This document shows positions 47,285 to 57,421 of a stretch of DNA of 64,000 nt, in pieces. The notes below the pieces were generated by a model, which did no database searches, was not told the DNA's origin, and saw only the letters and a program-made list of their open reading frames with translations. The number at the start of each line of letters is the position of its first letter. Positions within the stretch are counted from its first letter, which is position 1. Position numbers and translations under genes: made by a program. The stretch covers positions 15,186,875 through 15,250,874 of the forward strand of contig OZ234495.1 of NCBI GenBank assembly GCA_965153455.1. Reading direction: 5' to 3'. The DNA is from Sphagnum compactum. Its lineage: Eukaryota; Bryophyta; Sphagnopsida; Sphagnales.

Positions 47285-47355
47285 TATATTTTAGATATAA
47301 AAGGTCACAGACATATATCGGTAAAGCATTGGTTCAAAGTTCAAACCCCACCACT
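47285..47355 (+). repeat. Possible tRNA-derived SINE fragment
   Basis: TATCGGTAAAGCATTGGTTC followed by AAAGTTCAAACCCCACCACT resembles A- and B-box sequence (GTTCAAACC). No tRNA cloverleaf can be drawn, so it is not a tRNA gene. Confidence 0.3.
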
Positions 47356-47605
47356 AGCCTATTATGCTTTGATAAAGTTGGCATTTGGTTCATTTGCTTG
47401 CACATGGAGTTTGGCTGAGTTTCTGCCCAACTCTGACTGTCGGGGTCTCCTTGTGGATCTGTTACCCATTCTCATGTCCGACTTTGACTGGAAAAATCAT
47501 TCCCAAAGCTGGCTGCTGAAAGCTGATGGAAGGGAACTATAATGCCCTGCCAATGCCTGTGGGTTTTCACGTTACCCTGGTCAGTTGAGCAACTGGCCTG
47601 GGCAA

Positions 47606-47876
47606 CTACTAATAGCAAACCACCTGGACCAATCATTATGATTGGCCAATCAGAAACAGGGAGCAACAGTCAGATCATGTTTATTACACTCTTCTCTAGC
47701 AGGTGCACACCTTTGCTTTGCTGCGCTTTTTATCAGCTTCAGCAAACAGAGCAAATATACAGGGAGAAAAACAATTTCCCTCAGCCAAACCAGCATATAT
47801 GTTCACTTTATGTCATCCGATTTTAATGTGCATGGTCACATATGAGCACGATGCAGATGCTCTTAGCTAGCCTACC
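47606..47876 (+). repeat. Dispersed ~210-270 bp repeat, copy 1
   Basis: ACTACTAATAGCAAACCACC, GACCAATCATTATGATTGGC, TTTGCTTTGCTGCGC, AGCCAAACCAGCATATATGT and TTATGTCATCCGA occur in the same order as in the copy at 50264-50470. It ends with GATGCTCTTAGC, a string typical of non-autonomous element ends. Confidence 0.7.
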
Positions 47877-48107
47877 CCTTCCTTCCTTCCTTCCCTGCAT
47901 TCCTAACTTCTTTACTCAACAGTTTTCTCTTCTGATCCACACAGACATCACATGCAACAACTCAATTCGCCGCATACCAAGCTCCTCATCATATGATTTT
48001 GTCGCATGCTCAGGCATTGTCAGTTTTGCTTGCTTAACTGCTTTCGTTTCTTTCACTTGTTTGGTACTCTGAACAATGTGGTGGGATATCAATCAATAGG
48101 TTTTGGG

Positions 48108-48122
48108 GAGGGGGGGGGGGGG
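48108..48122 (+). repeat. Poly-G tract
   Basis: An uninterrupted G run of about twelve or more bases; no feature is associated with it. Confidence 0.7.
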
Positions 48123-48859
48123 ATGGATTTTTTGTTAATTTGTGATCTCAAAAATGAAAAGGGAATATTTTGTCACTAATTAAATCGGTTTTTTTTTAAT
48201 TGTCAAATTTTTTATGGATTTTTTTTTTCTCGACAAACATTTTGCCACTTTTAGTGAAATCAAAATAATAATCCATGTATAATAGTAGATATCACAGACA
48301 ATAGCAAAACTCTAAGAGATTTGCCATTTTTTGGGAAGTTTTTGGGAAGTTTTTGGGTATATGTCAACAACAATTGAATTCTTTCTATTGCAAATCTGGC
48401 CATGGAAAATTGTTGAGAGTATGATAACGGTAATAATAATAATAATAATATATTTTAAATTTATTAAAAATATAAAAAGGTTATTAAAAAGGCTGGAGTC
48501 ACCACCCATTTGCAACATTTTTGAGCTAACTGAACACTTGATCAACCCTTTTCTTTTACCCTTTCTCTCCCTTGAAAAAACATATTTGTTGGTTTTTTTT
48601 GGGGCAAGGTATTTATTTAGAACTGACCACCTCTTGTTGTGCTTGTACAAATCCATTGTAATAATTTTCATTGTATGTGTGTTATTTATCATGAACTATG
48701 ATACTTTCATACTTTCTTTGATGCCTGAACACCATGCGGGTCCGTTATCTATTCCTATTTTTTATAACGGCCCAAACAGCCATATATACGGTCTCCTAGC
48801 ACAGGAATAACCTAAAACACTGGTGCTTTTTTTTCAGTCAAATTTTAATTTAGCCAAAA

Positions 48860-48902
48860 TGATAACCATCCATAAGAAGATTTAGCCAAATTTGACTATA
48901 AT
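48860..48902 (+). repeat. Copy of the palindromic-core dispersed repeat
   Basis: GATAACCATCCATAAGAAGA then TTTAGCCAAATTTGACTATA. A reverse-oriented copy lies at 51187-51222; the two could be the ends of one element that later took in other insertions. Confidence 0.6.
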
Positions 48903-49045
48903 CAAGATATGAAGGTATATATATATATCTATCTATCTATATATCCATGAACCCTTATGTATTTTTGAATTACTTACTTAAAACAATGTAAAGAAATTTA
49001 GCAATTTCTCTTTTTTGAAAATTTCGAAATTTGGCGACAATACAA

Positions 49046-49282
49046 GTTGTACCTGGCAACTTTGACACTAATTATATGCTTTGTTAAAAAAAAAGTTGAA
49101 ATTTTCCACCCAAAAAAATCAAATGAAAAATCAAAGAATTTCTTTTTTGTGAATGAAAATAGATAATATTTTGGCATATACAGGATTATTTTTATTTTGT
49201 GGCATGGAATCCTTCAAAAAATTAAATTAAATTAATTAGTGTTGGACCGACATATGTTGAAGCTGTTGGCCTTTGTACTATG
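49046..49282. mobile_element. MITE family with AGTACCTTGGCCACTTCGAC termini, diverged copy
   Basis: The left end is TTGTACCTGGCAACTTTGAC then ACTAAT, and the right end GACATATGTTGAAGCTGTTG then GCCTTTGTACTATGG. It matches the better-preserved copies at 49421 and 51519. Confidence 0.5.
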
Positions 49283-49420
49283 GAGACTTGGCCTTTAGGA
49301 GTCTTGACTCCAACAATTCACAACTGGCCTATGTAGCAGACCCATGGAAGAAATCAGGAGGCTTTTATGGATCTGTTGTCAGGCCTCCTTGATAGCCTAT
49401 ACGAGTACAAGAGGAGTATG

Positions 49421-49632
49421 GTAATATCTGGGCCACTTCGACACTAATCATATTATTTTCAAGAAATAATATGAAATTTTCACCCCAAAAAAATCAAAAA
49501 AAAAATTCGAATGAAAATAAAGAATCTGATGATATATTCAGGAATACATCATTTGTGAAAATGGATTTATCAAAATAAATAAATAAATAAATAATTTAAA
49601 AAACACATGTCGAAGTGGGCCAAGGTACTATG
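49421..49632. mobile_element. MITE family with AGTACCTTGGCCACTTCGAC termini, copy 2
   Basis: The left part ATCTGGGCCACTTCGACACT then AATCATATTATT and right part ACACATGTCGAAGTGGGCCA then AGGTACTATGG are inverted relative to each other. The interior holds AAATAAATAAATAAATAAAT. Confidence 0.65.
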
Positions 49633-49923
49633 GTTTTACCCTTTCTTCCCCAAGACCAACAACAAATTCCTTAAATGTGTAAATTGCAACAGAAGAGGAG
49701 TTGTGAGTGAGTGAGTGTGTTCTTTCTTTCTTTCTTTCATTCTTTTTGTTTACATATTTCATCTGTACAAGTGACAATTCTTCGGTCATATTTGAATCCT
49801 TGCCTCTCTTTCGGTATGAATCCACAGGTCTTTACAAGAGAGAAAGAAAAAAACACTACATTGCATATAAATCGACAATCCATAGCTTAACCATATGTCA
49901 TGGATCAGAGTACTAAACCAATA

Positions 49924-50150
49924 GCCACTAGTGAGTGCACCATCCATCTATTGGAAGCCTGTCACAAGTCAGAAGTTGTGGATGAATTGAGTTGTGGATG
50001 AACCTCAATTAAGTAAAGGCCTAGTGAGTTTACAAGATTGGTCATGTAGGTATGAAGACATACTACTAGGAAGCTACTAGCTAAGTAGATGCATTTTAGG
50101 TGATTAGTAAACATGCAAGGGCTAACGGGTTGAGCAGCTCCACCCATGCT
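49924..50150 (-). repeat. Inverted, diverged copy of the ~260-bp dispersed repeat
   Basis: AGTGAGTGCACCATCCATCT then ATTGGAAGCC is the reverse complement of the GGATGGTGCACT end of the 30503-30765 copy. GTTGTGGATGAACCTCAATT corresponds to its TTGAGGATCATCCACAATTG segment. Confidence 0.5.
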
Positions 50151-50263
50151 CAGGTATGCGGCCTTGTAACAGTATTTTCTCCTTGTAACAGTATTTTCTC
50201 CACATCCAATAATAGTTTTTACTGGGATATTTTACTTTCCCAACCTCACAAATAAAGCTGAAA

Positions 50264-50470
50264 GACTAGTAATAGCAACCCACCTGACCAATCAGACCGT
50301 CTAGCCAATCACCAGCAGGTGTTTGGCTTTGCTGTGCCCTTTGCCAGCCTCAGCAAGGTGTGCCAAAATGTTGGGTCAAAACCATTTTGTTGAGCCAAAC
50401 CAGCCATGTTTTGACTTTTTGTCATCCGAAAATTTGTTGTACAGTGCACCAGTGGAGTTGCTCTTAGCGG
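50264..50470 (+). repeat. Dispersed ~210-270 bp repeat, copy 2
   Basis: GACTAGTAATAGCAACCCAC, CTGACCAATCAGACCG, TTTGGCTTTGCTGTGCCCTT, GAGCCAAACCAGCCATGTTT and TTTTTGTCATCCGAAAAT parallel the copy at 47606. It ends CAGTGCACCAGTGGAGTTGC then TCTTAG. Confidence 0.7.
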
Positions 50471-50529
50471 GTAGGGGAAAAGAACAGAAACTTAGCTAAC
50501 CAACAAGGTTAACTAGGGGAACTAGGACT

Positions 50530-50930
50530 CATGGAAAAGAGTTTTCCATCCACGTACCACATTTGCCCGTTAGGTTGGGTGCATCACCTAGCTTGCTTGC
50601 CCTACAGGACTCGCCCGGTCTTGCCGTAACCAACATAATGTGTAGGAGGGGGATTGACCATTCCGTAGTACATAACCGACTTCGGGGTGTCATATTCCGG
50701 CAGTTTTCTAGGCTTTTTTCCTTCAGCAGGACAGGCAGACACAAGTTGGCTCCACTTTTGGAGCTGTGACTGTCAATAAATTTTTGATGACCGAGAACAC
50801 ACTGAAAAGGTGAATCCGTAATTATAAAACTGGTTACGCTTTGGAACAAGCCCTGGAAGAACGCATTACGACTTACCGGAACGGCCACTTTTCCGCTCAT
50901 CCTAGGGGGGCTTTGCCTCATTCCTGGGTG
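50530..50930 (-). pseudogene. Possible gene fragment, unidentified
   Basis: This GC-richer patch has protein-like text on the minus strand in one frame: LVSACPAEGKKPRKLPEYDT, then PKSVMYYGMVNPPPTHYVGY and GKTGRVL before a stop (about 50735-50610). After two stops it continues QPNGQMWYVDGKLFSMSP. A different minus-strand frame is open for 130 codons, but its composition looks less natural. It may be a captured or retroposed gene piece. I do not recognise the source, and chance cannot be excluded. Confidence 0.3.
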
Positions 50931-51186
50931 CTAGGGCCCTTTCCATAGTACACGCTGGTCTGTAATAGGCCCTTTCTCTCCCTCTTTATATTGGCAAATG
51001 TGAAGAGGTATTTAAACCTTTCTAAAACCATGTAAGAAATTTTTATTTTTATTTTTATTTTGGGGGAAAAATGATCCAAAGTCACTATATTTTGAGGAAA
51101 AAAACATTTGAATTTGCCATATTTAGACCAGCATGTCATCAAAATATACAGGTGCCAAAAACATTCTACTTTTCACTCTGACCCAC

Positions 51187-51222
51187 TATAGCCAAATTTG
51201 GCTAAGTCCTCTTGTGGCCAAT
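51187..51222 (-). repeat. Copy of the palindromic-core dispersed repeat
   Basis: CTATAGCCAAATTTGGCTAA then GTCCTCTTGTGGCC, with the 14-bp palindrome AGCCAAATTTGGCT intact. Confidence 0.65.
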
Positions 51223-51518
51223 CCACCTACCACCCAAAATTGAAGGAAATTCATCCAATAAGGTAAATTTTAATTTACAATTATGAAAATATCTTTTTAA
51301 ATAATAATAAAAATTTTATGAATTTATTTTTAAAAAAAATATTTTCCTATTTTTAAAAAAAAATGATTGCTGGATGGATTCCTGTCAACACAACTATCAT
51401 CATAACTACCATAAGTTAAAAATTCACTGAAACTGTGTCCCCCTCACTTGACAAACATGAAGACACCAATCCCCAACCCTGAAGTTCATAACCCTCTCCT
51501 CTCCGTATAGACAAAATA

Positions 51519-51720
51519 CCTTAGTACCTTGGCCAATTCGACACTAATTATATTATTGTCAAAAATGTTGAAATTTTCAAATTTTATTTCTTCCAAATCA
51601 AAAAAAAATTAGTGTGAAGGACAATAATGAATATTTAGGAATATTTCATTTCTTGAAATGAATTTTTTAAAATTAATTAATTATTCTATGGACATGTGTT
51701 GAAATGGCCAAGGTACTTGG
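51519..51720. mobile_element. MITE with AGTACCTTGGCCA terminal inverted repeats, best copy
   Basis: It starts TTAGTACCTTGGCCAATTCG then ACACTAATTATATTATTGTC and ends GGACATGTGTTGAAATGGCC then AAGGTACTTGG; the ends are inverted repeats of about 22 bp. It has no coding content. Confidence 0.7.
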
Positions 51721-52182
51721 GAGCACCTTAATTAATATTAAAAACATCAATCCAAAAGGGAAAGGGAGGAACATGAAGAAAGGACCGACCAACCTCCAAA
51801 GACGACAAAGGGAAGACAACAATACCCCGAAGCAAAAAGGGAAGAAAAGGCACCCACCCAAATCCAAAACCAAAGCCTAGGTCCTAAACCCTTACCTGGG
51901 TTGTAAGGTTTAGGGTTTAGGGTTTAGTCTGCCCTTCTTTTGTGAAAATCGAGAGTGTGAGTAGGAATGGCTATAGCTGTAGTTAAAATTACCATAGTAC
52001 AGGGGCAGCTTCCAGAAATGCCCGTGCAATAATTATTTATTTATGTATTTATTTATTTATTATTGAGGATTTCACATTGAAAAAATAGAATATTTCAAAA
52101 GATTTTTTCTCCCCCAAAAAAAATTCCTTTCCTCATGTTCTGTTCTTTAAATTTTTATTTATTTTTTAAACATTTTACCACA

Positions 52183-52480
52183 AATAATATCATTACTGTT
52201 GAAAGCTACCAAGGTACCATAATATTACTCTAGTTAGTACCTTGACAACTTCGACACTAATTAAATTACTTGCAGAAATGTTGAAATTTTCCCAAAAAAA
52301 AAATAAAATTGTCTAAGAACAAAATTTTGTGAAGGAAATTAAAAGAATATATATAGGGATTAAAGGACACACAAGTGATGAATCTCAGTGATTTTTTTGG
52401 TGGCAAATTTTCATTATTTTGCAAATTTTCTTAATAAAATTCATACTTCCAAGTAAATGAGTTTTTGCAGTGTAAAATAT
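52183..52480. mobile_element. Adjacent partial copies of the same MITE family
   Basis: A right end (TTGAAAGCTACCAAGGTACC) at about 52199-52218 is followed at 52235 by a left end (AGTACCTTGACAACTTCGAC then ACTAATTAAATTACTTGC). No matching right end of the second copy is visible. Confidence 0.5.
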
Positions 52481-53814
52481 TTTTTCAGGAAAAATAAAAT
52501 AAAATAAATCCCACATCTGTGAAATTTGTAAAATTGAAAGGGCCCCCAGAAAAATAATTTAAAAAAAAAAATCATTAGTGTGATGACAATGGATCTGGCA
52601 GAAACCTAGGGTTTAGGGTTTTTTTTTTTTTTTGGGGGGGGGAGTGGGTCCATCTTTACATGGGAAGAATGCAGAGAGGGGTCATACTTAGTGTGACAAA
52701 AGGGTTAATTTTATGCGCGGAACATTGGCACTAGTTTTGTCTTGGTTGATACAACCGACCGATCGTTGACGACATTAGGTCTGTTCCCAATCGAACACAC
52801 AGATAACTTATATTTGCTCCTTTATATATATTGATCAGATGCGGGATCATCATCCCGTTCGGGATGTAGAAAAAGCAAAGCAAGCAAGCAAGTAAGTTTC
52901 CGCTCCTAACTTTTTCGGTCGGCCAAAAACGATCAAAATTTTGTCAAAGCTTTCTTCTCTTCCTTCCTTTGCACACCCGCCTTTCAAGAGCCCATCAAGT
53001 CTATAGCTTTGACCCAACGTATGCACTTTCCAAATTTGTTTGTACGTATATGCGGCATGGCTAAGCTATGACCGCACGTATGTACTTTTCTTGTTTTTTT
53101 TTTTTTTTTTTTTTGGGTACATACATGGCGCATGGCGAAGCTACTACTTTGTTTGCTTTGCTAATAATTAACACTGTATATTGGATGTAATGAACACATT
53201 ACAAGAGGCCCAAATATAGAGGGTGTGTGGATGGAAATGCTCAAAATAGTCTTGTTGACATAGCCAAGCAACCCGAATAACGTATTGCCCAAAAATTGAA
53301 TTAAATTAAATTAAAATTACCTTAAATTAAATTAGACAGATAAACTGGTTGCTAACTCTGCGTGTGGAAAAGAAATTGTGCCTCCCAAATAGTGTGGACC
53401 TAACAAATTTCTTCTTAAAATTTTGCACTTGGTTCATTAGAATGATGATGGGATTAGCCACCCGGAAATTAATATAACAAGAGTTTCAGCTAACCCTAAA
53501 CCCTCCTACCTGCTAGTTAGGGTTTAGGGTTTAGGTTTTAAGGTTTAATGTTTTTGTAAACCCTAAGGAATTATTATTTTTAAACCTTAGGCCTAACTAG
53601 CCTAGATGGGGTTTTTTTTTTCTTCAAATTTGTGAGGTTAGGGGTGGATTGGCAATCCTCCAAACCAGAATCCCTCTATATTCTTGCATACCTTAAAATC
53701 TGGCGATTTGGATTTTTCTTTTTCTTTTTTCTTTTTTTGAAATCTGGCAAATTTGAGCCCTTTGTTTTCATGAAAAATCCTTTGTATAGGTCAAACTCAC
53801 CGGGACCATCGGTA

Positions 53815-54110
53815 AATATGTGCCAGTTACCGGCACGTGGTTGCTACCGGCATCGGGTCGGTTATTCCCGACGGTGGGCCGGTGCGACCCGCCCGCCCGC
53901 CTGCCCGTCCGCCCGCCCGCCCGCGGCCGCGGCCCGCTATCCCGGTTCGCGCACGAAGCTCCGCGGTCGGGCGGTTTGCGCGCGCGCGAAGCTCGTCCTC
54001 GGCGGCGACGGAAATCCTTCAGGCAGGCAGGCTGGCGGGAGTGCGCAATCGTCGCTGCAAGGTTTTGGTTGCGATCGCGAGCGCGCGCTGCCGAGGTTTT
54101 GCGGTTGCGT
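53815..54110 (+). promoter_or_regulatory. GC-rich, CpG-dense island, candidate promoter/leader of the oxygenase gene
   Basis: In an AT-rich window this ~290-bp stretch is dominated by CCGCCCG runs, including the 12-bp palindrome CCGCGGCCGCGG at 53921-53932. Open frames exist on both strands (Arg/Pro/Ala-rich) as expected of GC-rich DNA and are not called as genes. A strong donor-like GAGGAGGTGAGT at 54320-54332 may end a leader exon ahead of the oxygenase start at 55109. Confidence 0.4.
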
Positions 54111-54950
54111 GGTGTTTTTTTATTTTTCATTCTTCTTCTGGTTTGGGGTTTTTGTCGGGTTGGCGAGTTTGGTTTGGGTTTTGTGCCTGACGAGAAGAGC
54201 AAGGCTGAGGAGTGCACTTGCTTGCTTGCTTTCTTTCTTTCTTTCTGGCATTTGCTGCTGCGAAACACGACGACCATTTGAGGAGTGGAGTACCGTTGTT
54301 TCTGTGTTAGACTGGTATTAGGAGGAGGTGAGTGGGTCTGTGAAAAATGAAGATGAAGATAGAATCGGTGACAAGATGCAGCTACATGCAACATGTGAAT
54401 TTTTGTCAGCCGCGAGTCTCTGTTTCTGTATCTATGTTATTAGCTGAGCCACCCGTCTGAGAAGAAACCTTTAAGCTTCGACACTGATCGTCTCAGAAGA
54501 AACCTTCACCACTTGCCTTCAGAAGCTTTGGAAAAATATCAGAGAGTAGTACTGCTGTGTCCAAAGGGGAGTAGTAGTATGAAGGATTTCTGGTGTTGGA
54601 AGGGGATGCCTTGCATCTGGGAGGTTTTTTTACAAGCTCAAATGCTGCAAAGAGACATGTTGAGTTTTCTCTCTGGAATAAAAAGAAGCAGCAGTAGTAG
54701 TGCAGCAGGCCTTGTTTTTTTGCATGAGGTTGTAAAAAACTCACCAGCAGCAGCAGGAGGAGGAGGAGGAGGAAAGGGAAGAAGAAGAAGAACTGCTGTT
54801 CTGTCGATCGGATCACAGCAACCCATTCTACAATTGTTAACATAAATCTGGAAGGACCACCCATTGTTGCTGCAGCCCCACAAGAGTAAAAATCATCATT
54901 CTGAGACTCAAAGAGGGATGGCAAAGAACATGAAGCTCTTGCTCTTGATA

Positions 54951-54967
54951 GTTTAGGGTTTAGGGTT
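54951..54967 (+). promoter_or_regulatory. Telo-box-like TTTAGGG repeat before the oxygenase gene
   Basis: TTTAGGGTTTAGGGTT lies ~150 bp before the start codon at 55109. Confidence 0.35.
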
Positions 54968-55108
54968 GGCACATACAGCACACAATCTATCAAGTTCAGA
55001 TCTGTTCCAATGAACTCTTGATCAGAATCAGAAAGAAGAGGTTGTGTCAGAGAGACGCAGGGACAGAGACAGAGATAGCGACAGAGGTGCATTTGAAGCA
55101 TATAGTGC

Positions 55109-57131
55109 ATGGGCGCAATGGCAGCAGTAGCTTCATCCCCAGCCCGAGTGAGGCTGATGGACTTGGTTGCAGCTGATGGACTTCCCTCTGATGCATACAA
55201 GCATGCAGTCGCCATGCTTGCACAGTCTTTGAGGAATTCGAACACTGCCATCATTCAGTTGTCACCAGGAGATGAGGTTCTTCTGCGATGTGTGCTTGAC
55301 TCAGTACGGATGTTCTTCCATCAGAAACCGATTGTAGGTCCCGAGTCGATCCATACCGAGGATACTCAAGATTGGAATCAAACAAGTGGTTATTTTGCAG
55401 ACAGTCAGCATGCTAGAGAAGTGTATGACTACCGACCTGGGCGAACCTCCTCTGCTGCTTCAGAAGAAGCAGCAGAGGCCGATATCACCACTGCAGAGTT
55501 GCCACCAGCAGGATTGCCTGAGCTTTTTGCTCTGCTGGGGAATGTGACTCGAGTAATCCTGGATGCCATCGGTTGCTCACTGGAGCTTCGAAGTTTTGCG
55601 TTTACAGATCTGCTTGATAACATGCCACTGAAGATTGGCGAGATGTCAACTTCAGTACTGTCAACTTGCTGCCACAATAGGTATCTATAAGCAGAAAGAG
55701 TTTGTCCTCTGATGAAATGCTTTCTCAGTGTTTGCTGCTGAAGTTGAGCTTCTTTTATAAAACCTGCAGTAGAGTCATGTGATCAAAGTTCAATATAAAA
55801 GTTGCATATACGTTGGGTACTCAAGATCTTGGCATTTTACATCTTGTCTGGATGTTGATCCTCTTTGGAGAAATGAATACAGAACTCACTTAGGGTGACA
55901 ACAATTCCTGCTGCACTTTCTTTTTAATTCAATATTGAAAATGTGCTACCTCATTGTTGTTTTGGCAGACCAGGGGCACAACACCAAGGCGAGGATGTAG
56001 CTCTGACAGGTGAGCAACAAGGCAATGTGCCTCTTCTTGATGAGGACATGGACAAGGGGCTCTTAACCTTGCTGAAATCAGACAAGTCTGGACTCCAAAT
56101 CCGAGACCTTCAAGGACGATGGATTGTTGTGGATGCAGATCTTGGTCCCCAAGACATGGTGTTGTACTCAGGACTGTCTCTCTATCAAGCAACTGGTGGC
56201 TACCTTAGACCTGCAGTTCATCGAACAGACAATAGTAACAATAATAATGTTACTACTGCTGCTGGTCAAGGGCAAGGCTCGAGTGTCATCCCTTATGGAC
56301 GCTGCTCTATAGAGTTCAAGCTCATGCCACGAGCCTCAGCCATTCTGCATTGCTCTGCCATGACAGCTGCAGGGCATCCTGTTGGGAGTCCCTTCCAACA
56401 GCCAGTTGCTGTCCACGATTTCATGCAGAGGTCCCACCCAATGGACCAGCTTTTGAACCGACCCGGTGTCCCTACCTTCACATTTCCAACACCGCCACCA
56501 CCAGATGGTGGGTCACTCTACAAGCTCCAGTGCCTTGGGGAAATTAGAAAGATATGAGGGTTGGGAGAGGAGACTGATCGGTGCTGATTTCCTGTAAACT
56601 TTTCAACAGATGATCTGATGTCGCTTCCCTTGGCCTCCTTTGCTTGAGCTTTTGTCCATGTTGGTAAGGTAGCATCATGTCCCTGACTGAACATTGGTCA
56701 TAGTTTTTCTTCCTCCTGTAGGATCAATCAAGTCAGCGATGAAGCGGCGAAAACAAGTCTCCCGAGGGAAGCCCCTGGCTCCATCAAAGCGGTTGCGGCT
56801 TGAAGCCCAACGAGTCCTCAAGGAGCGGGTTCAGGAGATTGCAGACAGCAAAGGCCTGAAAGTCCGGTACTGCAATCTGAAGGAATGTGAAGAGCACCAC
56901 CTCCATGCAACTGAAAGCCCATGTGGAGTATTGAGGGCAGAGATGGGTTGGCCCCAAGGCGTTCCTTTTGTTCACCCCCATGATCTGCCCAACAAAGCCA
57001 AACAGGCATTTTTGGAAGCTTATGAGCCTGGCTGGACAACTGCACAGGATGGGGAACTTGGGTCTCTCGAGTCAAGTCAAGCACAACAAGCACTGCATGC
57101 TTGTAAAACTCTTGACTCTTTCACAAGTTGA
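55109..57131 (+). CDS. 2-oxoglutarate/Fe(II)-dependent oxygenase-like protein, three exons
   Basis: Exons 55109-55680, 55969-56507 and 56722-57131 join in phase (2, then 1), giving 506 aa. Residues ~1-190 (LSPGDEVLLRCVLDSVRMFF...LRSFAFTDLLDN) form the helical N-terminal part. The double-stranded beta-helix core follows: DEDMDKGLLTLLKSDKSGLQ, WIVVDADLGPQDMVLYSG, LRPAVHRTD and GRCSIEFKLMPR. The distal iron His (VHRTD) and an R-x-S 2OG-binding pair (GRCS) are visible, but the usual H-x-D reads D-M-D, so the first iron ligand appears to be replaced. The C-terminal third is basic (SAMKRRKQVSRGKPLAPSKR), possibly a nuclear signal, then YCNLKECEEHHLHA and LEAYEPGWT. It belongs to an isopenicillin-N-synthase-like family in plants of unclear function; a non-catalytic role is possible. 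Confidence 0.8.
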
Positions 57132-57421
57132 ACAGAGAAGACAGCAGGAAGTTCTGATGTGTTCAGTGATGTTGGCAGCCGAAACATCAGTCTTGTTTGT
57201 TGAGTCTTGTCCTCAAGGAATGCATGCACTGCAATCAGTGGGTTATTCCATTTCCTGGTTTTTACAGCTTTGAATGCTTGGGTGCTGGAATTTTGGGCTT
57301 TGGTTTGTTGTAGTTATCAATGGCTGTTTTGTGCTGACATAAAGTTTGCAGTGGGTACAGAGGAGAGTTTGATGCCTGTGTAGTAATCAAAAAGAGGGTT
57401 CTGGAAGTGGTGGTCCAAATA

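Noticed and set aside
47285-47355. tRNA gene
   Set aside because: B-box-like sequence is present but no cloverleaf, acceptor stem or anticodon arm can be drawn; at most a SINE piece.
53632-54394. Overlapping frames of 117-229 codons on both strands over the GC island
   Set aside because: GC-rich DNA lacks stop codons by composition; the products are Arg/Pro/Ala-rich and mutually incompatible.
54493-55254. 253-codon minus-strand frame
   Set aside because: It is antisense to the oxygenase first exon and its leader, with low-complexity Phe/Leu runs from GGA/GAA repeats; there is no domain.
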